64,000 nucleotides of DNA, from contig NZ_CP044427.1 in assembly GCF_008843165.1 (NCBI RefSeq), positions 868,001 to 932,000 on the forward strand. Reading direction: 5' to 3'. The notes below the pieces were generated by a model, which saw nothing but the letters and a program-made list of their open reading frames with translations, was not told where the DNA came from and did not search any database. Shown here in pieces: positions 8,845 through 17,409 of the stretch (position 1 is its first letter; every line of letters starts with the position of its first letter). The stretch comes from Ornithinimicrobium pratense. Lineage in GTDB: Bacteria > Actinomycetota > Actinomycetes > Actinomycetales > Dermatophilaceae. The translations under genes were made by a program, and so were the position numbers.

Positions 8845-9381
8845 CTACTTGCCGGTGGTGATGACCCCTTCAGTGTCCCCGGCCCCATCCCCGTCCCGAC
8901 CCGCCTCCAGGTGCCCGCGGAACACGAACCGCTTGTAGGTCCAGAACCGGAACAGCGTCCCCAGGGCCAGACCGATGCCGTTGCCGGAAACGTTGTCAGC
9001 AAGCTGGCTGTCGAGGCCCAGCACGTAGCGGGAGAACCCAAGACAGGCCAGCGCGATGCCCAGCCCGATGGCGTTGAAGAGCACGAACAGCGCGAACTCC
9101 GCCGTCTTGGCGGTGCGCCGCCGGCGTCGGAAGGTCCACCACCGGTTGCCCGACCAGGCGACGACCGTGGCCACCGTGGTCGAGGCCGCCTTGGCCAGCA
9201 GTGGTGCGTCGGCCAGCGGCCCTGGCCCGGTTGTCGGCATGCCGAAGACCAGCAGGTTGTACAGCCCCACGTCGACGACGAAAGCCACCGCCCCGACCGT
9301 GCCGAACTTGGCGACCTCGGCCACCAGGGTGCTCCAGGCGGCCCTCAGGCGGGCGAGCAGGCGCAGGTGGGCAGAGGTCAC
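8845..9381 (-). CDS. GtrA/DPMS-like flippase-type membrane protein
   Basis: Small integral membrane protein of ~178 residues with four hydrophobic segments, the GtrA fold (AEVAKFGTVGAVAFVVDVGL, then SGNRWWTFRR, LFVLFNAIGLGIALAC, GLALGTLFRFWTYKRFVF). The family moves polyprenyl-linked sugars across the membrane or partners glycosyltransferases in wall polysaccharide assembly. The M. tuberculosis gene next to purK (Rv3277) is of the same family. Start is uncertain: GTG 9381 lies 9 nt and GTG 9387 only 3 nt from a TAGACT box (9391-9396). A short acidic tail follows the last membrane helix. Confidence 0.85.
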   Translation of the reverse strand: MTSAHLRLLARLRAAWSTLVAEVAKFGTVGAVAFVVDVGLYNLLVFGMPTTGPGPLADAPLLAKAASTTVATVVAWSGNRWWTFRRRRRTAKTAEFALFVLFNAIGLGIALACLGFSRYVLGLDSQLADNVSGNGIGLALGTLFRFWTYKRFVFRGHLEAGRDGDGAGDTEGVITTGK

Positions 9382-9484
9382 GGGCACAGGAGTCTAGGCG
9401 GCACCGCTGGGTGGCGCCGTCCGCTCATGGTCGTCCGCTCCTGGTTGTCCGCTCATGGGGGCGGGACGCGTCCCGGCCGCTGGG

Positions 9485-9496
9485 TAGGGTTGCCGG
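9485..9496 (+). promoter_or_regulatory. Leaderless-type -10 box of purK
   Basis: TAGGGT at 9485-9490, 6 nt before GTG 9497. Its position supports the long N-terminal form of PurK. Confidence 0.55.
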
Positions 9497-10891
9497 GTGA
9501 GCGCCGAGCAGACCTCCTCGCCCCCGGTCCCGTCCCCCGCAGCCACGCCCGGCACGGTGCCCGAACCCGTGTCCGACGCCGTGTCTGACGCCGTGTCCGA
9601 CCCCGTGCCCGACCCCGTGTCCGACCCCGTGTCGATCCCCGGGCCGAGCACCGCGTCCGCCAGGCCCACCCCGGTCCGGGCCGACGGCGGCTTCCCGGTC
9701 GTCGGCATCATCGGCGGGGGCCAGCTGGCGCGCATGTGCCAGCCACCGGCCGTCGCCCTGTCGCTCACTCTGTCCGTGCTGGCCGAGTCACCGACCGCCA
9801 GCGCCGCGCTGGTGGTGCCGCACAGCCCCGTCGGGGAGCACACCGACCTGGCGGCGGTGCGGGAGTTCGCCCGCCACTGCGACGTCGTCACCTTCGACCA
9901 CGAGCACGTCCCCGCCGACGTCCTGGCCGCGCTGGAGGCGGACGGCATACCCCTGCACCCCTCGCCGGCCGCCCTCGTCCATGCCCAGGACAAGCTGGCG
10001 ATGCGCCGCCGACTGACCGAGCTCGGGCTGCCGTGCCCCCGCTGGGCGCAGGCCCGGACCGCGCAGGAGGTGGAGGAGTTCGCCGCGCAGGTGGGCTGGC
10101 CGATCGTGGTCAAGGCGCCCCGTGGCGGGTACGACGGCAAGGGAGTGCAGGTATGCCGCAGCCTGGCCGAGGTGGAGCCGTGGCTGTCCGGCGTGGGGGA
10201 GGCGGGCCTCGTCGACGGCCTGCTGCTGGAGGAGGCCGTCGACTTCACCCGCGAGCTGGCGGTCATGGTCGCCCGCAGCCCGTCGGGGCAGGCGGCCGCC
10301 TGGCCGGTGGCGCAGACCGTGCAGACCGACGGGGTCTGCACCGAGGTGTTGGTGCCCGCGCCCGACCTGGACGAGGACCTCGCCGTCGCAGCCGTCGAGG
10401 GAGCGCTGCGGATCGCGGGGGAGCTCGGGGTGACCGGGGTGATGGCGATGGAGCTGTTCGAGGTGGCCGGACCCAGCGGCGCCGGGACGGCGGACGGGTC
10501 CGCAGGCAGCGCATACCTCGTCAACGAGCTGGCCATGCGCCCGCACAACAGCGGTCACTGGACCATCGACGGATCGGTGACCAGCCAGTTCGAGCAGCAC
10601 CTGCGCGCAGTGCTCGACCTGCCGCTGGGCGACCCCTCGACCCGGGCCCCGTGGACGGTGATGGGCAACGTCCTGGGCGGGGAGCACCCCGACCTGTACC
10701 CGACCTACCGGCACCTGATGGCCCGGGACCCCGGGCTGAAGATCCACCTCTACGGCAAGGGCGTGCGCCCCGGTCGCAAGCTGGGCCACGTCACCGTCTT
10801 CGGCGGCGACGGGAGCGCGGGGTCGCTCGCCGAGCTGCGCGAACGGGCCCGGCACGCCGCCGACTACCTGCAAGGAGTCATCGATGAGTGA
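9497..10891 (+). CDS. purK: 5-(carboxyamino)imidazole ribonucleotide synthase, with repeat-bearing N-terminal extension
   Basis: PurK makes N5-carboxyaminoimidazole ribonucleotide from AIR, ATP and bicarbonate in purine synthesis. The ATP-grasp enzyme proper begins near residue 70 ([15 protein letters not shown]) and shows [39 protein letters not shown] and [17 protein letters not shown]. Ahead of it lie ~70 extra residues, low in complexity, with six 4-residue repeats ([12 protein letters not shown]). The total of 464 aa is well above the usual ~380-400. The start at GTG 9497 is favoured by the adjoining promoter box. The gene overlaps purE by 8 nt. Confidence 0.93.
   Translation: MSAEQTSSPPVPSPAATPGTVPEPVSDAVSDAVSDPVPDPVSDPVSIPGPSTASARPTPVRADGGFPVVGIIGGGQLARMCQPPAVALSLTLSVLAESPTASAALVVPHSPVGEHTDLAAVREFARHCDVVTFDHEHVPADVLAALEADGIPLHPSPAALVHAQDKLAMRRRLTELGLPCPRWAQARTAQEVEEFAAQVGWPIVVKAPRGGYDGKGVQVCRSLAEVEPWLSGVGEAGLVDGLLLEEAVDFTRELAVMVARSPSGQAAAWPVAQTVQTDGVCTEVLVPAPDLDEDLAVAAVEGALRIAGELGVTGVMAMELFEVAGPSGAGTADGSAGSAYLVNELAMRPHNSGHWTIDGSVTSQFEQHLRAVLDLPLGDPSTRAPWTVMGNVLGGEHPDLYPTYRHLMARDPGLKIHLYGKGVRPGRKLGHVTVFGGDGSAGSLAELRERARHAADYLQGVIDE
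9569..9640 (+). repeat. Six tandem 12-bp units inside purK
   Basis: Units GTGTCCGACGCC-like at 9569, 9581, 9593, 9605, 9617 and 9629, encoding (V-S/P-D/I-A/P)6. Units are 75-100% alike; unit length keeps the frame. Confidence 0.85.
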
Positions 10892-11414
10892 GCCCGCCGC
10901 GGCGAGCACCGCGCCCCTGGTCGGCCTGGTGATGGGCAGCGACAGCGACTGGCCGGTGATGGAGGCCGCGGCCGAGGTGCTGGAGCAGTTCGACGTCCCC
11001 TACGAGGCGGACGTCGTCTCCGCCCACCGGATGCCGACCGAGATGGTCGCCTACGGGCAGCAGGCGGCCGACAGGGGGCTGCGGGTGATCATCGCCGGCG
11101 CCGGCGGTGCGGCCCACCTGCCCGGGATGCTCGCCTCGGTCACCGTGCTGCCAGTGATCGGCGTGCCGGTGCCGCTGAAGCACCTGGACGGCATGGACAG
11201 CCTGCTGTCGATCGTGCAGATGCCGGCCGGGATCCCGGTCGCGACCGTCTCGGTGGCCGGGGCCCGCAACGCCGGCCTGCTGGCCGTGCGCATGCTGGCC
11301 GCGGGCAAGGGCGATCAGGCCGCAGCGTGGCGCAATCAGCTGGCCCGGTTCGCCGACGACCTGCGTGACCAGGCCCATGCCAAGGGCGAGCGGCTGCGTC
11401 AGCGGCGCGGCTGA
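10884..11414 (+). CDS. purE: 5-(carboxyamino)imidazole ribonucleotide mutase
   Basis: Converts N5-CAIR, the PurK product, into 4-carboxyaminoimidazole ribonucleotide. The 176-residue class I PurE has [28 protein letters not shown] (catalytic Ser-Ala-His-Arg) and [19 protein letters not shown] 10884 lies inside the 3' end of purK (8-nt overlap) and is served by AAGGAG at 10872-10877, so the two are translationally coupled and act in consecutive steps. Confidence 0.96.
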   Translation: MSEPAAASTAPLVGLVMGSDSDWPVMEAAAEVLEQFDVPYEADVVSAHRMPTEMVAYGQQAADRGLRVIIAGAGGAAHLPGMLASVTVLPVIGVPVPLKHLDGMDSLLSIVQMPAGIPVATVSVAGARNAGLLAVRMLAAGKGDQAAAWRNQLARFADDLRDQAHAKGERLRQRRG

Positions 11415-11434
11415 CGGTCGGCGGGGTGGGGCCC

Positions 11435-11449
11435 GCGGCCATCGGCCGC
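11435..11449 (+). terminator. Small GC hairpin after purE
   Basis: GCGGCC (11435-11440), loop ATC, GGCCGC (11444-11449). No T tract; possible transcription end of purKE. Confidence 0.35.
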
Positions 11450-11468
11450 AGCCCGCGCGGGGACAACG

Positions 11469-11481
11469 TAGGTTGGGGCTC
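11469..11481 (+). promoter_or_regulatory. Leaderless-type -10 box of the LLM oxidoreductase gene
   Basis: TAGGTT at 11469-11474, 7 nt before ATG 11482; no Shine-Dalgarno. Confidence 0.5.
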
Positions 11482-12501
11482 ATGCGCTTCGGAATGTTTG
11501 TGCCCCAGGGCTGGCGGACGGACCTCGTCGGCATCGCACCCGAGCGGCAGTGGGGGGTGATGCTCGACCTCGCCCAGCGGCTGGACGCCGAGGAGGCGTG
11601 GGAGTCGCTGTGGGTCTACGACCACTTCCACACCACGCCGGAGCCGACGCAGGAGGCGACCCACGAGGCGTGGACGCTGATGGCAGCGTTCGCGGCCACC
11701 ACCGGCCGGGTGCGGCTGGGGCAGATGTGCACCTGCATGAGCTACCGCGAGCCCACCTACCTGGCCAAGGTCGCCGCCACCGTCGATGCGATCTGCGGCG
11801 GACGGGTGGAGATGGGCATCGGCGGGGGTTGGTACGAGCACGAGTGGCGCGCCTACGGCTACGGCTTCCCCAGCGCCGGTGAGCGCCTGGCCCGGTTGCG
11901 CGAGGGGGTGGAGATCTTCCGCCAGATGTGGACCACCGGCTCGGCCACCCTGGACGGCGAGCACTACCAGGTCGACGGGGCACTCTGCTGGCCCCGGCCC
12001 CTGCAGGGCACCACGTTTGCCGGCAGCGAGCGCAACGGCATACCCCTGTGGGTCGCCGGCGGGGGTGAGCGCAAGACGCTGCGGATCGCCGCGGAGTATG
12101 CCGACTACACCAACTTCGACGGCACCGCGGAGGGATTCGCGCGCAAGTCAGGGATCCTCCAGGAGCACTGCGCCGACGTCGGCACCGATTTCGAGGCCAT
12201 TACCCGCTCCGCCAACTACAACGTGGTGATCGGCCGCGACGAGGCTGAGGTCACCGACCGGCTTCGGGGGATCAAGGACCGGATGGTCCGCGGCGGCATC
12301 GCCGAGGACACCGCGGCCCGGTCCGTGGAGAACCTGCGCACCCAGCCCGCCGTCGGCACCCCCGAACAGATCACCGAGATGCTGGGGGGCCTGCAGGAGC
12401 AGGGGATGACCTACGCCATCACCTACTTCGCGGAGGCCGCCTACGACACCTCGGGGATCGAGCTCTTCGAGGACGAGGTCATCCCCGCGCTGCGCGGGTG
12501 A
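11482..12501 (+). CDS. LLM-class (luciferase-like) F420-dependent oxidoreductase
   Basis: TIM-barrel flavin/F420 oxidoreductase of 339 residues. Recognisable segments: MRFGMFVPQGWR, WVYDHFHTTPEP, RVRLGQMCTCMSYREPTYLAK and the phosphate-binding MGIGGGWYEHEWRAYGY, then IPLWVAGGGERKTLRIAAEYAD. This pattern is that of the F420-dependent TIGR03560-type or related group, so F420 is the likely cofactor, in line with the cofD/cofE genes at 21.8-23.8 kb. Substrate unknown. It has its own promoter and is followed 37 nt later by an SdpI-like gene on the same strand. Confidence 0.85.
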   Translation: MRFGMFVPQGWRTDLVGIAPERQWGVMLDLAQRLDAEEAWESLWVYDHFHTTPEPTQEATHEAWTLMAAFAATTGRVRLGQMCTCMSYREPTYLAKVAATVDAICGGRVEMGIGGGWYEHEWRAYGYGFPSAGERLARLREGVEIFRQMWTTGSATLDGEHYQVDGALCWPRPLQGTTFAGSERNGIPLWVAGGGERKTLRIAAEYADYTNFDGTAEGFARKSGILQEHCADVGTDFEAITRSANYNVVIGRDEAEVTDRLRGIKDRMVRGGIAEDTAARSVENLRTQPAVGTPEQITEMLGGLQEQGMTYAITYFAEAAYDTSGIELFEDEVIPALRG

Positions 12502-12538
12502 CGGCGGGCGTGAGCGGCCGCGACCGGGAGCCCGCGGC

Positions 12539-12952
12539 GTGAGCGAGGCCAACCTCCTGATGGGTCTGCTCGGCGGGATCTCCCTCGGCATGACCGGCGC
12601 GCTGATCTGGGGGGTGACGCGGATGGCGGCCGACGGGGGCCTGCAGCGCAACCAAGCCGCTGGCATCCGCACCGCCGCCACCAAGGCCTCGCCGGAGGCA
12701 TGGCGAGCCGGCCACCGGGCGGCCCTGCCCTGGGCACGCCGACTGGGGATCTTCGGCCTGGTAGGGGGTGCCGTCCTCGTCGCCTGCGGCTTCCTTGAGG
12801 TCGCCGACCCGGAGGCACTGCACCCGTTGACGGTCGGGGCCTTCGTGGTCGGCTACGGCGGGGTGCTGCTGGGCTCGATCGCCCTGGTCCAGGCAGCGAG
12901 CAAGGGCGCCAAGCGGGCCTCACTCCAGCCTGACCGCAGCTGGGCAAGGTAG
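12539..12952 (+). CDS. SdpI/YhfL-family membrane protein
   Basis: Membrane protein of 137 residues starting at GTG 12539. Three hydrophobic segments: ~residues 6-25 (LLMGLLGGISLGMTGALIWG), ~69-85 (LGIFGLVGGAVLVACGF) and ~98-118. Between the first two is QRNQAAGIRTAATKASPEAW followed by HRAA, which fits the SdpI/YhfL signature (RN..GIRT..T..S.eAW...HR). In Bacillus the SdpI protein gives immunity to the SDP toxin and senses it; most actinobacterial members are of unknown role and no toxin gene is seen here. Confidence 0.7.
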   Translation: MSEANLLMGLLGGISLGMTGALIWGVTRMAADGGLQRNQAAGIRTAATKASPEAWRAGHRAALPWARRLGIFGLVGGAVLVACGFLEVADPEALHPLTVGAFVVGYGGVLLGSIALVQAASKGAKRASLQPDRSWAR

Positions 12953-13055
12953 CCGGTTGATGACCGCGGATATTTCCTCGTCTGACAGGTGGTTTCCTTG
13001 CCCAGGCTGAGGGTAGGACGCTTGACGTCGGCGTCAGCGGGCGGTGGCGCGCAGG

Positions 13056-13068
13056 TAGGCTGAGCTGC
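13056..13068 (+). promoter_or_regulatory. Leaderless-type -10 box of the acyl-CoA dehydrogenase gene
   Basis: TAGGCT at 13056-13061, 7 nt before ATG 13069. The preceding ~90 bp are less GC-rich than the surroundings. Confidence 0.5.
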
Positions 13069-14229
13069 ATGAGCGACTTCGACCTGTTCCGGATCAACGA
13101 GGACCACGAGGTGCTGCGCGAGGCGATCCGGGAGATCGCTGAGGAGCAGATCGCGCCGCACGCCGCGGACGTGGACGAGCAGGCGAGATTCCCGCACGAG
13201 GCGCTCAAGGCCCTGGTGGCCACCGACATGCACGCCCCGCACATCGGCGAGGAGTACGACGGCGTGGGCGCCGACGCTCTGGCCACCTGCATCGTCATCG
13301 AGGAGGTGGCGCGGGTCTGCGCCAGCAGCTCCCTCATCCCGGCGGTGAACAAGCTGGGGACGATGCCGCTCATCTTGGCCGCCAGCGAGGAGGTCAAGTC
13401 GAAGTACCTGCCCCCGGTGGCGCGCGGTGAGGCGATGTTCTCCTACGGGTTGTCCGAGGCCGGGGCGGGCTCGGACACCGCAGGGATGACGTGCAAGGCG
13501 CTGGAGCAGGCAGACGGGTCGTTCGTCCTCAACGGGCAGAAGTCCTGGATCACCAACGCCGGCGAGTCGGAGTACTACACGGTGATGGCCGTGACCGATC
13601 CCGACGGCCCGCGCGGGCGCAATGTGACCGCATTCGTGGTGGAGAAGGATGACGAGGGGTTCACCTTCGGCGGCCTGGAGAAGAAGCTGGGCATCAAGGG
13701 CAGCCCCACCCGGGAGCTGCACTTCGACAACTGCCGGATCCCCGGGGACCGGATGGTCGGCGGCCTCGGCGAGGGGCTGAAGATCGCGCTGCGGACCCTG
13801 GACCACACCCGGGTCACGATCGGGGCGCAGGCGGTCGGGATCGCCCAGGGCGCGCTGGACGCGGCGCTGGCCTACGTCAAGGAGCGTCAGCAGTTCGGCA
13901 AGGCGATCGCCGAGTTCCAGGGAGTGCAGTTCATGCTCGCCGACATGGGGATGAAGCTGGAGGCGGCCCGACAGATGGTTTACGTCGCCGCCGCGAAGTC
14001 CGAGCGCGGCGATGCCGACCTACCCTTCTTCGGGGCCGCGGCCAAGTGCTACGCCTCCGACGCGGCGATGGAGATCACCACCGACGCCGTCCAGCTCTTC
14101 GGCGGCTACGGCTACACCAAGGACTTCCCGGTCGAGCGGATGATGCGCGACGCCAAGATCACCCAGATCTACGAGGGCACCAACCAGGTCCAGCGGATCG
14201 TCATGGCGCGCCAGCTGCTCAAGGGCTGA
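13069..14229 (+). CDS. Acyl-CoA dehydrogenase (FadE25-like)
   Basis: FAD enzyme forming the 2,3-double bond of acyl-CoA. The 386 residues contain the two PROSITE-type signatures: SYGLSEAGAGSDTAGMTCKA and QLFGGYGYTKDFPVERMMRD. The catalytic glutamate of short/medium-chain enzymes is present in KITQIYEGTNQVQR (about residue 368). Position near purE/purK matches fadE25 (Rv3274c), although there is a luciferase-like gene and a membrane gene in between here. Could act on short-chain or branched acyl-CoA together with the enoyl-CoA hydratase at 6.2 kb. Confidence 0.93.
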   Translation: MSDFDLFRINEDHEVLREAIREIAEEQIAPHAADVDEQARFPHEALKALVATDMHAPHIGEEYDGVGADALATCIVIEEVARVCASSSLIPAVNKLGTMPLILAASEEVKSKYLPPVARGEAMFSYGLSEAGAGSDTAGMTCKALEQADGSFVLNGQKSWITNAGESEYYTVMAVTDPDGPRGRNVTAFVVEKDDEGFTFGGLEKKLGIKGSPTRELHFDNCRIPGDRMVGGLGEGLKIALRTLDHTRVTIGAQAVGIAQGALDAALAYVKERQQFGKAIAEFQGVQFMLADMGMKLEAARQMVYVAAAKSERGDADLPFFGAAAKCYASDAAMEITTDAVQLFGGYGYTKDFPVERMMRDAKITQIYEGTNQVQRIVMARQLLKG

Positions 14230-14260
14230 GCCGGCACCGCTGATCGCAGGCAGGCAGCCC

Positions 14261-15907
14261 CTAGTCGTCGCCGCTGTCGGAGACCTCTGGTGCGTAGCGG
14301 GAGACGATCAGGGGCGCCCCGTCCACCCGATCCACCTGCAGGGTCTCGTCCTGGACGATGACCCGCTCGCCGTAGGAGTAGGTCACCAGCGCAGTGACGG
14401 TGGCGGTTCCGTCGAGGTTCTCGACCGACTCCATGCCGGACACGTCCAGCGAGGTGAGGTTCAGGGTGAGGCCCTCGTCGATGAAGGCCTCGTCCGTGGT
14501 GAGTTCACGGGCGGCGTCCAGTCCCTGGCTGAGCAACCGGTCGTAGAACTCCTCGGCAAGCTCGCGGGCCTCACCGGAGCCGACCGTCCCCGTCTGCGAG
14601 GCGGTCGTCTGAGCCCCGTCGCCGGACCGCACGTCCTCGGTGATGGTCCACACCAGCCAACCCAGGGCTGCCAGCAGGGGCACCGCGAGCAGCCAGCCCA
14701 GCCACATCGCCGTGCGGCGCGGGCGCCGCTGCCCGGCCGGACGGTGGTAAGCCCCAGCCCTGGCGCCAGCCCCAGCCCCACCTGATCGGGCCGGATCAGC
14801 CGACCGGGGCCGCTCACCGGGCCGGCCCGGCTCAGGCGCGTCGCGTCGTGGCCGGGCGTGGGGGATCGCGCGGGTCGAGTCCACCGGCGGGACGGCCTGG
14901 GTGGGGTCGTGGGGGACGTGGCGGGAGGCGTGGGGGGCCTGGGAGGCTTGTTCGGGAACACCCTGGGCAGGCCGGGGATGGCGGGCTGCCGCTGCCGCTG
15001 CGGCCGAGCCGGCGCCGGCGCCGGGCCAGCTCGTCGGTCCGCTCCCCCCGCGCGCGACCGCCTCGAGCTCGCGGGCGGCCCGCGCGGCGTCCCAGCGGGT
15101 GTCCGGGTCGGGGTCGAGCATCCCGGCGAGGACGGTAGTCAGCGCTCCGGCGCGCTCAGGAGGACGCGGCTGGTCCCGGGCGATCACGTGCAGCTGGGCG
15201 ACCGCGTTGTCACGGTCCGGGAAGGGTTTGCGGCCTTCCAGGGCGGAGTAGAGAGTGGCGCCGAGCGCCCAGACGTCGGCGGCCGGGCTGGAGTCCTCTC
15301 CGCGGGCCAGCTCGGGGGAGAAGTAGGCGGCCGTGCCGGAGACGAAACCGGTCCGGGTCAGCTGGTGGTCCTCCTCGGCCCGGGCGATGCCGAAGTCGGT
15401 CAGCTTGGCGTCCCGGCCACGCTCGTCCCGGAGCAGGACGTTGCCGGGCTTGACGTCGCGGTGCAGGATCCCGGCACCGTGGGCCGCGGCCAAGGCCGTC
15501 GCCAGCTGGGCCCCGATGGTGGCGACCTGGTCCACGGGCAGCCGTCGACCACCCTCCAGCAGCTCGGCCAACGACGGGCCCGGGATGTACTCCATGACGA
15601 TCCACGGGAACCCGTCGTGCTCGAAGGCGTCGTAGACCCGCACCACGTTCTCGTGGGCCAGGGTGGCGCTGGTGCGGGCCTCGCGGAAACCCCGGGTCAG
15701 CAACACCTCGGCGTCGGCCTCACCACTGACCCGCTTGAGCGTCACCTCCCGGCCGAGCTTCTCGTCGTGGGCCAGCCAGACGTGGCCCCCGCCGCCCCTG
15801 CCCAGCGTCCGGCGGATCCGGTAGCGACCCGCGACCAGGCTCGGCTCCTCACCCACCGGGGTCTCCGAGGTGGTGGTGAGGTCGTCTGGGTCGCGCTGCT
15901 CGCTCAC
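14261..15907 (-). CDS. Transmembrane serine/threonine protein kinase (PknB-type)
   Basis: Receptor-like kinase of 548 residues. Kinase domain ~27-285: glycine loop LGRGGGGHVW, ATP lysine K58 (VTLKRV), catalytic HRDVKPGN at 149-156, DFG at 171-173, and activation-loop threonines in HQLTRTGFVSGTAAYFSPEL. A long disordered juxtamembrane linker (290-400) contains TQAVP (336-340) and TRAIP (345-349). One membrane helix (~401-420) leads to an external C-terminal domain of ~125 residues without PASTA repeats. Start GTG 15907 overlaps the stop of the LCP gene (GTGA), so kinase and LCP protein are co-translated. Likely role: control of cell-wall synthesis. Confidence 0.93.
   Translation of the reverse strand: MSEQRDPDDLTTTSETPVGEEPSLVAGRYRIRRTLGRGGGGHVWLAHDEKLGREVTLKRVSGEADAEVLLTRGFREARTSATLAHENVVRVYDAFEHDGFPWIVMEYIPGPSLAELLEGGRRLPVDQVATIGAQLATALAAAHGAGILHRDVKPGNVLLRDERGRDAKLTDFGIARAEEDHQLTRTGFVSGTAAYFSPELARGEDSSPAADVWALGATLYSALEGRKPFPDRDNAVAQLHVIARDQPRPPERAGALTTVLAGMLDPDPDTRWDAARAARELEAVARGGSGPTSWPGAGAGSAAAAAAARHPRPAQGVPEQASQAPHASRHVPHDPTQAVPPVDSTRAIPHARPRRDAPEPGRPGERPRSADPARSGGAGAGARAGAYHRPAGQRRPRRTAMWLGWLLAVPLLAALGWLVWTITEDVRSGDGAQTTASQTGTVGSGEARELAEEFYDRLLSQGLDAARELTTDEAFIDEGLTLNLTSLDVSGMESVENLDGTATVTALVTYSYGERVIVQDETLQVDRVDGAPLIVSRYAPEVSDSGDD
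14861..14902 (-). other. T-(Q/R)-x-(I/V)-P motif pair in the kinase linker
   Basis: Encodes TQAVP and TRAIP, nine residues apart, close to the motif repeated three times in the tail of the neighbouring LCP protein. Candidate autophosphorylation sites (inference). Confidence 0.4.
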
Positions 15908-17315
15908 GGGTCCACGGTCACCTGGTCGCCGTTGCGCAGCGCGGTGAACAGGGCCGAGGCGCCCTGCTCGTCCCACAGCACCGTGCTGCCTACGTTGGTC
16001 CGGTGGTCGGCGTCGGCCACCGGCACCGTCGTCGAGGTGCCTGAGCCGGCGGAGACGGCGCGCATCGCCAGCACCATGCGCCCCGCCTCGAACATGGAGG
16101 TGTCCTCCCCGAAGCTCATTGAGTCGCCGGTCGCGGTGCCGACCTGGTGCAGCCGCACGGGGTTGAGCAGGGTCGCCGGGCTGGCCATCCGCTGCACCAA
16201 CGCGGCGAGGAACTCCCGCTGCCGCTCGACCCGGCCCAAGTCCCCGCGCGGGTCGCTGTAGCGCATGCGCACGTAGCCCAGCGCCTCGGCACCACTCAGC
16301 TCTTGGCAGCCGGCAGGCAGGTCGATGTGTGCTCGGGTGTCCTGGATGGGGGCGTCCAGGCACATCTCGACACCGCCGACATGTTCCACGACGTTGACGA
16401 AGCCACCGAAACCGATCTCCAGGTAGCCGTCGATCCTGAGCCCGGTCGACTGCTCGACGGTGTCCACCAGCAGCTCGGGGCCGCCGAAGCTGTGCGCCGA
16501 GTTCAGCTTCTGCCAGCCGTGGCCGCGCACCTCCACGTAGCTGTCCCGGGGCAGGCTGACCAGCGTCGGATCCCCGAAACCCGGGACGTGCAGCAGCATC
16601 ACCGTGTCTGCCCGATGCCCCTCGAAGTTGCCGGTTGCGAACTGGCTGCGCTGGTCATCGGACAGCTCCTCGCGGGAGTCGGTGCCGACCAGCAGGTAGT
16701 TGGCGCCGGCCGAGGCGGCCGGTCGGTCACTCGCGTCCGGTGCGGCGTCCACCCGGTTGATATTGCCCCAGATCATCGTCACCACCACCACCATCGTGAC
16801 CAGGTAGGCGACCAGCAGCAGGGCCAGCAGGGCGATGACGCGCCGCAACCGGTACCGGGGACGGCGGCGTCGCGGCGGGGGGCCCCGGCCGGAGCGGCGC
16901 CGGGGCGCGGCGGACGGCCTCGGTCGTCCCGGTGCTCGGCGTAGTCGTCATAGCTGTCGTCGTCGTAGGCCTCGCGGCGGCGGGCGCCGCGGTCGTCGTA
17001 GCCCTCGCCGCGGTGGGCGCCCCCGTCGTGGTGGTCGACGTCACCCCGGTCCCGGCGGCCGGCGCGGCCGTCATACCGGTCGTCGCGGGAGTCGCGGCCC
17101 CCCGGTCGGGGCTCGCGGGGGATCCGCTGGGTCTGGTCGTAGCGGTCCTGGTCACCCCTGCCCGCGCGCGGCTGCCGGGGGATCAGTTGGGTCTCGTCCT
17201 GGGGGTCAGACCGGCCGTCCTGCCCGCGACGGACGCGCGGGACATGCCGGTCCCGTCCACCGCGCGGGGTGCGCGGCACGGGGCGGGTCCACTCGTCGTC
17301 CGGTCGGTTCGCCAC
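15904..17315 (-). CDS. LytR-CpsA-Psr (LCP) family glycopolymer transferase, frameshifted in the N-terminal tail
   Basis: LCP enzymes attach wall glycopolymers from lipid carriers to peptidoglycan, outside the membrane. The enzyme part reads from ~16848 down: membrane helix ALLALLLVAYLVTMVVVVTM, then NYLLVGTDSREEL, RADTVMLLHVPG, LVSLPRDSYVEV and YVRMRYSDPRGDLGRVERQR, all core LCP motifs. It has no ATG/GTG of its own. The natural start is GTG 17315, 8 nt after a TAGGCT box; that frame encodes a ~145-residue charged cytosolic tail. One base missing in the G6 run 16877-16882 separates the two; with it restored the join reads APPPRRRRPRYRLRRVIALL. Matches cpsA (Rv3267) by synteny. Confidence 0.85.
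17108..17288 (-). repeat. Three T-(Q/R)-x-(V/I)-P-R-x-P-R repeats in the LCP cytosolic tail
   Basis: Residues 10-18 TRPVPRTPR, 42-50 TQLIPRQPR and 62-70 TQRIPREPR of the predicted long form. The surrounding tail is rich in D, R and Y. Confidence 0.6.
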
Positions 17316-17329
17316 GGGGAGACAGCCTA
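17316..17329 (-). promoter_or_regulatory. Leaderless-type -10 box of the LCP-kinase operon
   Basis: Minus-strand TAGGCT (17329 to 17324), 8 nt before GTG 17315. Faces the glycosyltransferase promoter across a 94-bp gap. Confidence 0.55.
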
Positions 17330-17396
17330 GGCCAGTCACCTTGCCGACTCCTGAAAGCGGCCACCGCCCGCGTGCCTCCGCTCCCCCGCCGGACGA

Positions 17397-17409
17397 TAAC
17401 CTCGCCGTC
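17397..17409 (+). promoter_or_regulatory. Leaderless-type -10 box of the GT2 gene
   Basis: TAACCT at 17397-17402, 7 nt before GTG 17410. Confidence 0.5.

Noticed and set aside
13022..13061. TTGACG at 13022 as -35 box for the acyl-CoA dehydrogenase promoter
   Set aside because: The spacer to TAGGCT (13056) is 28 bp, too long for a sigma-70 promoter.
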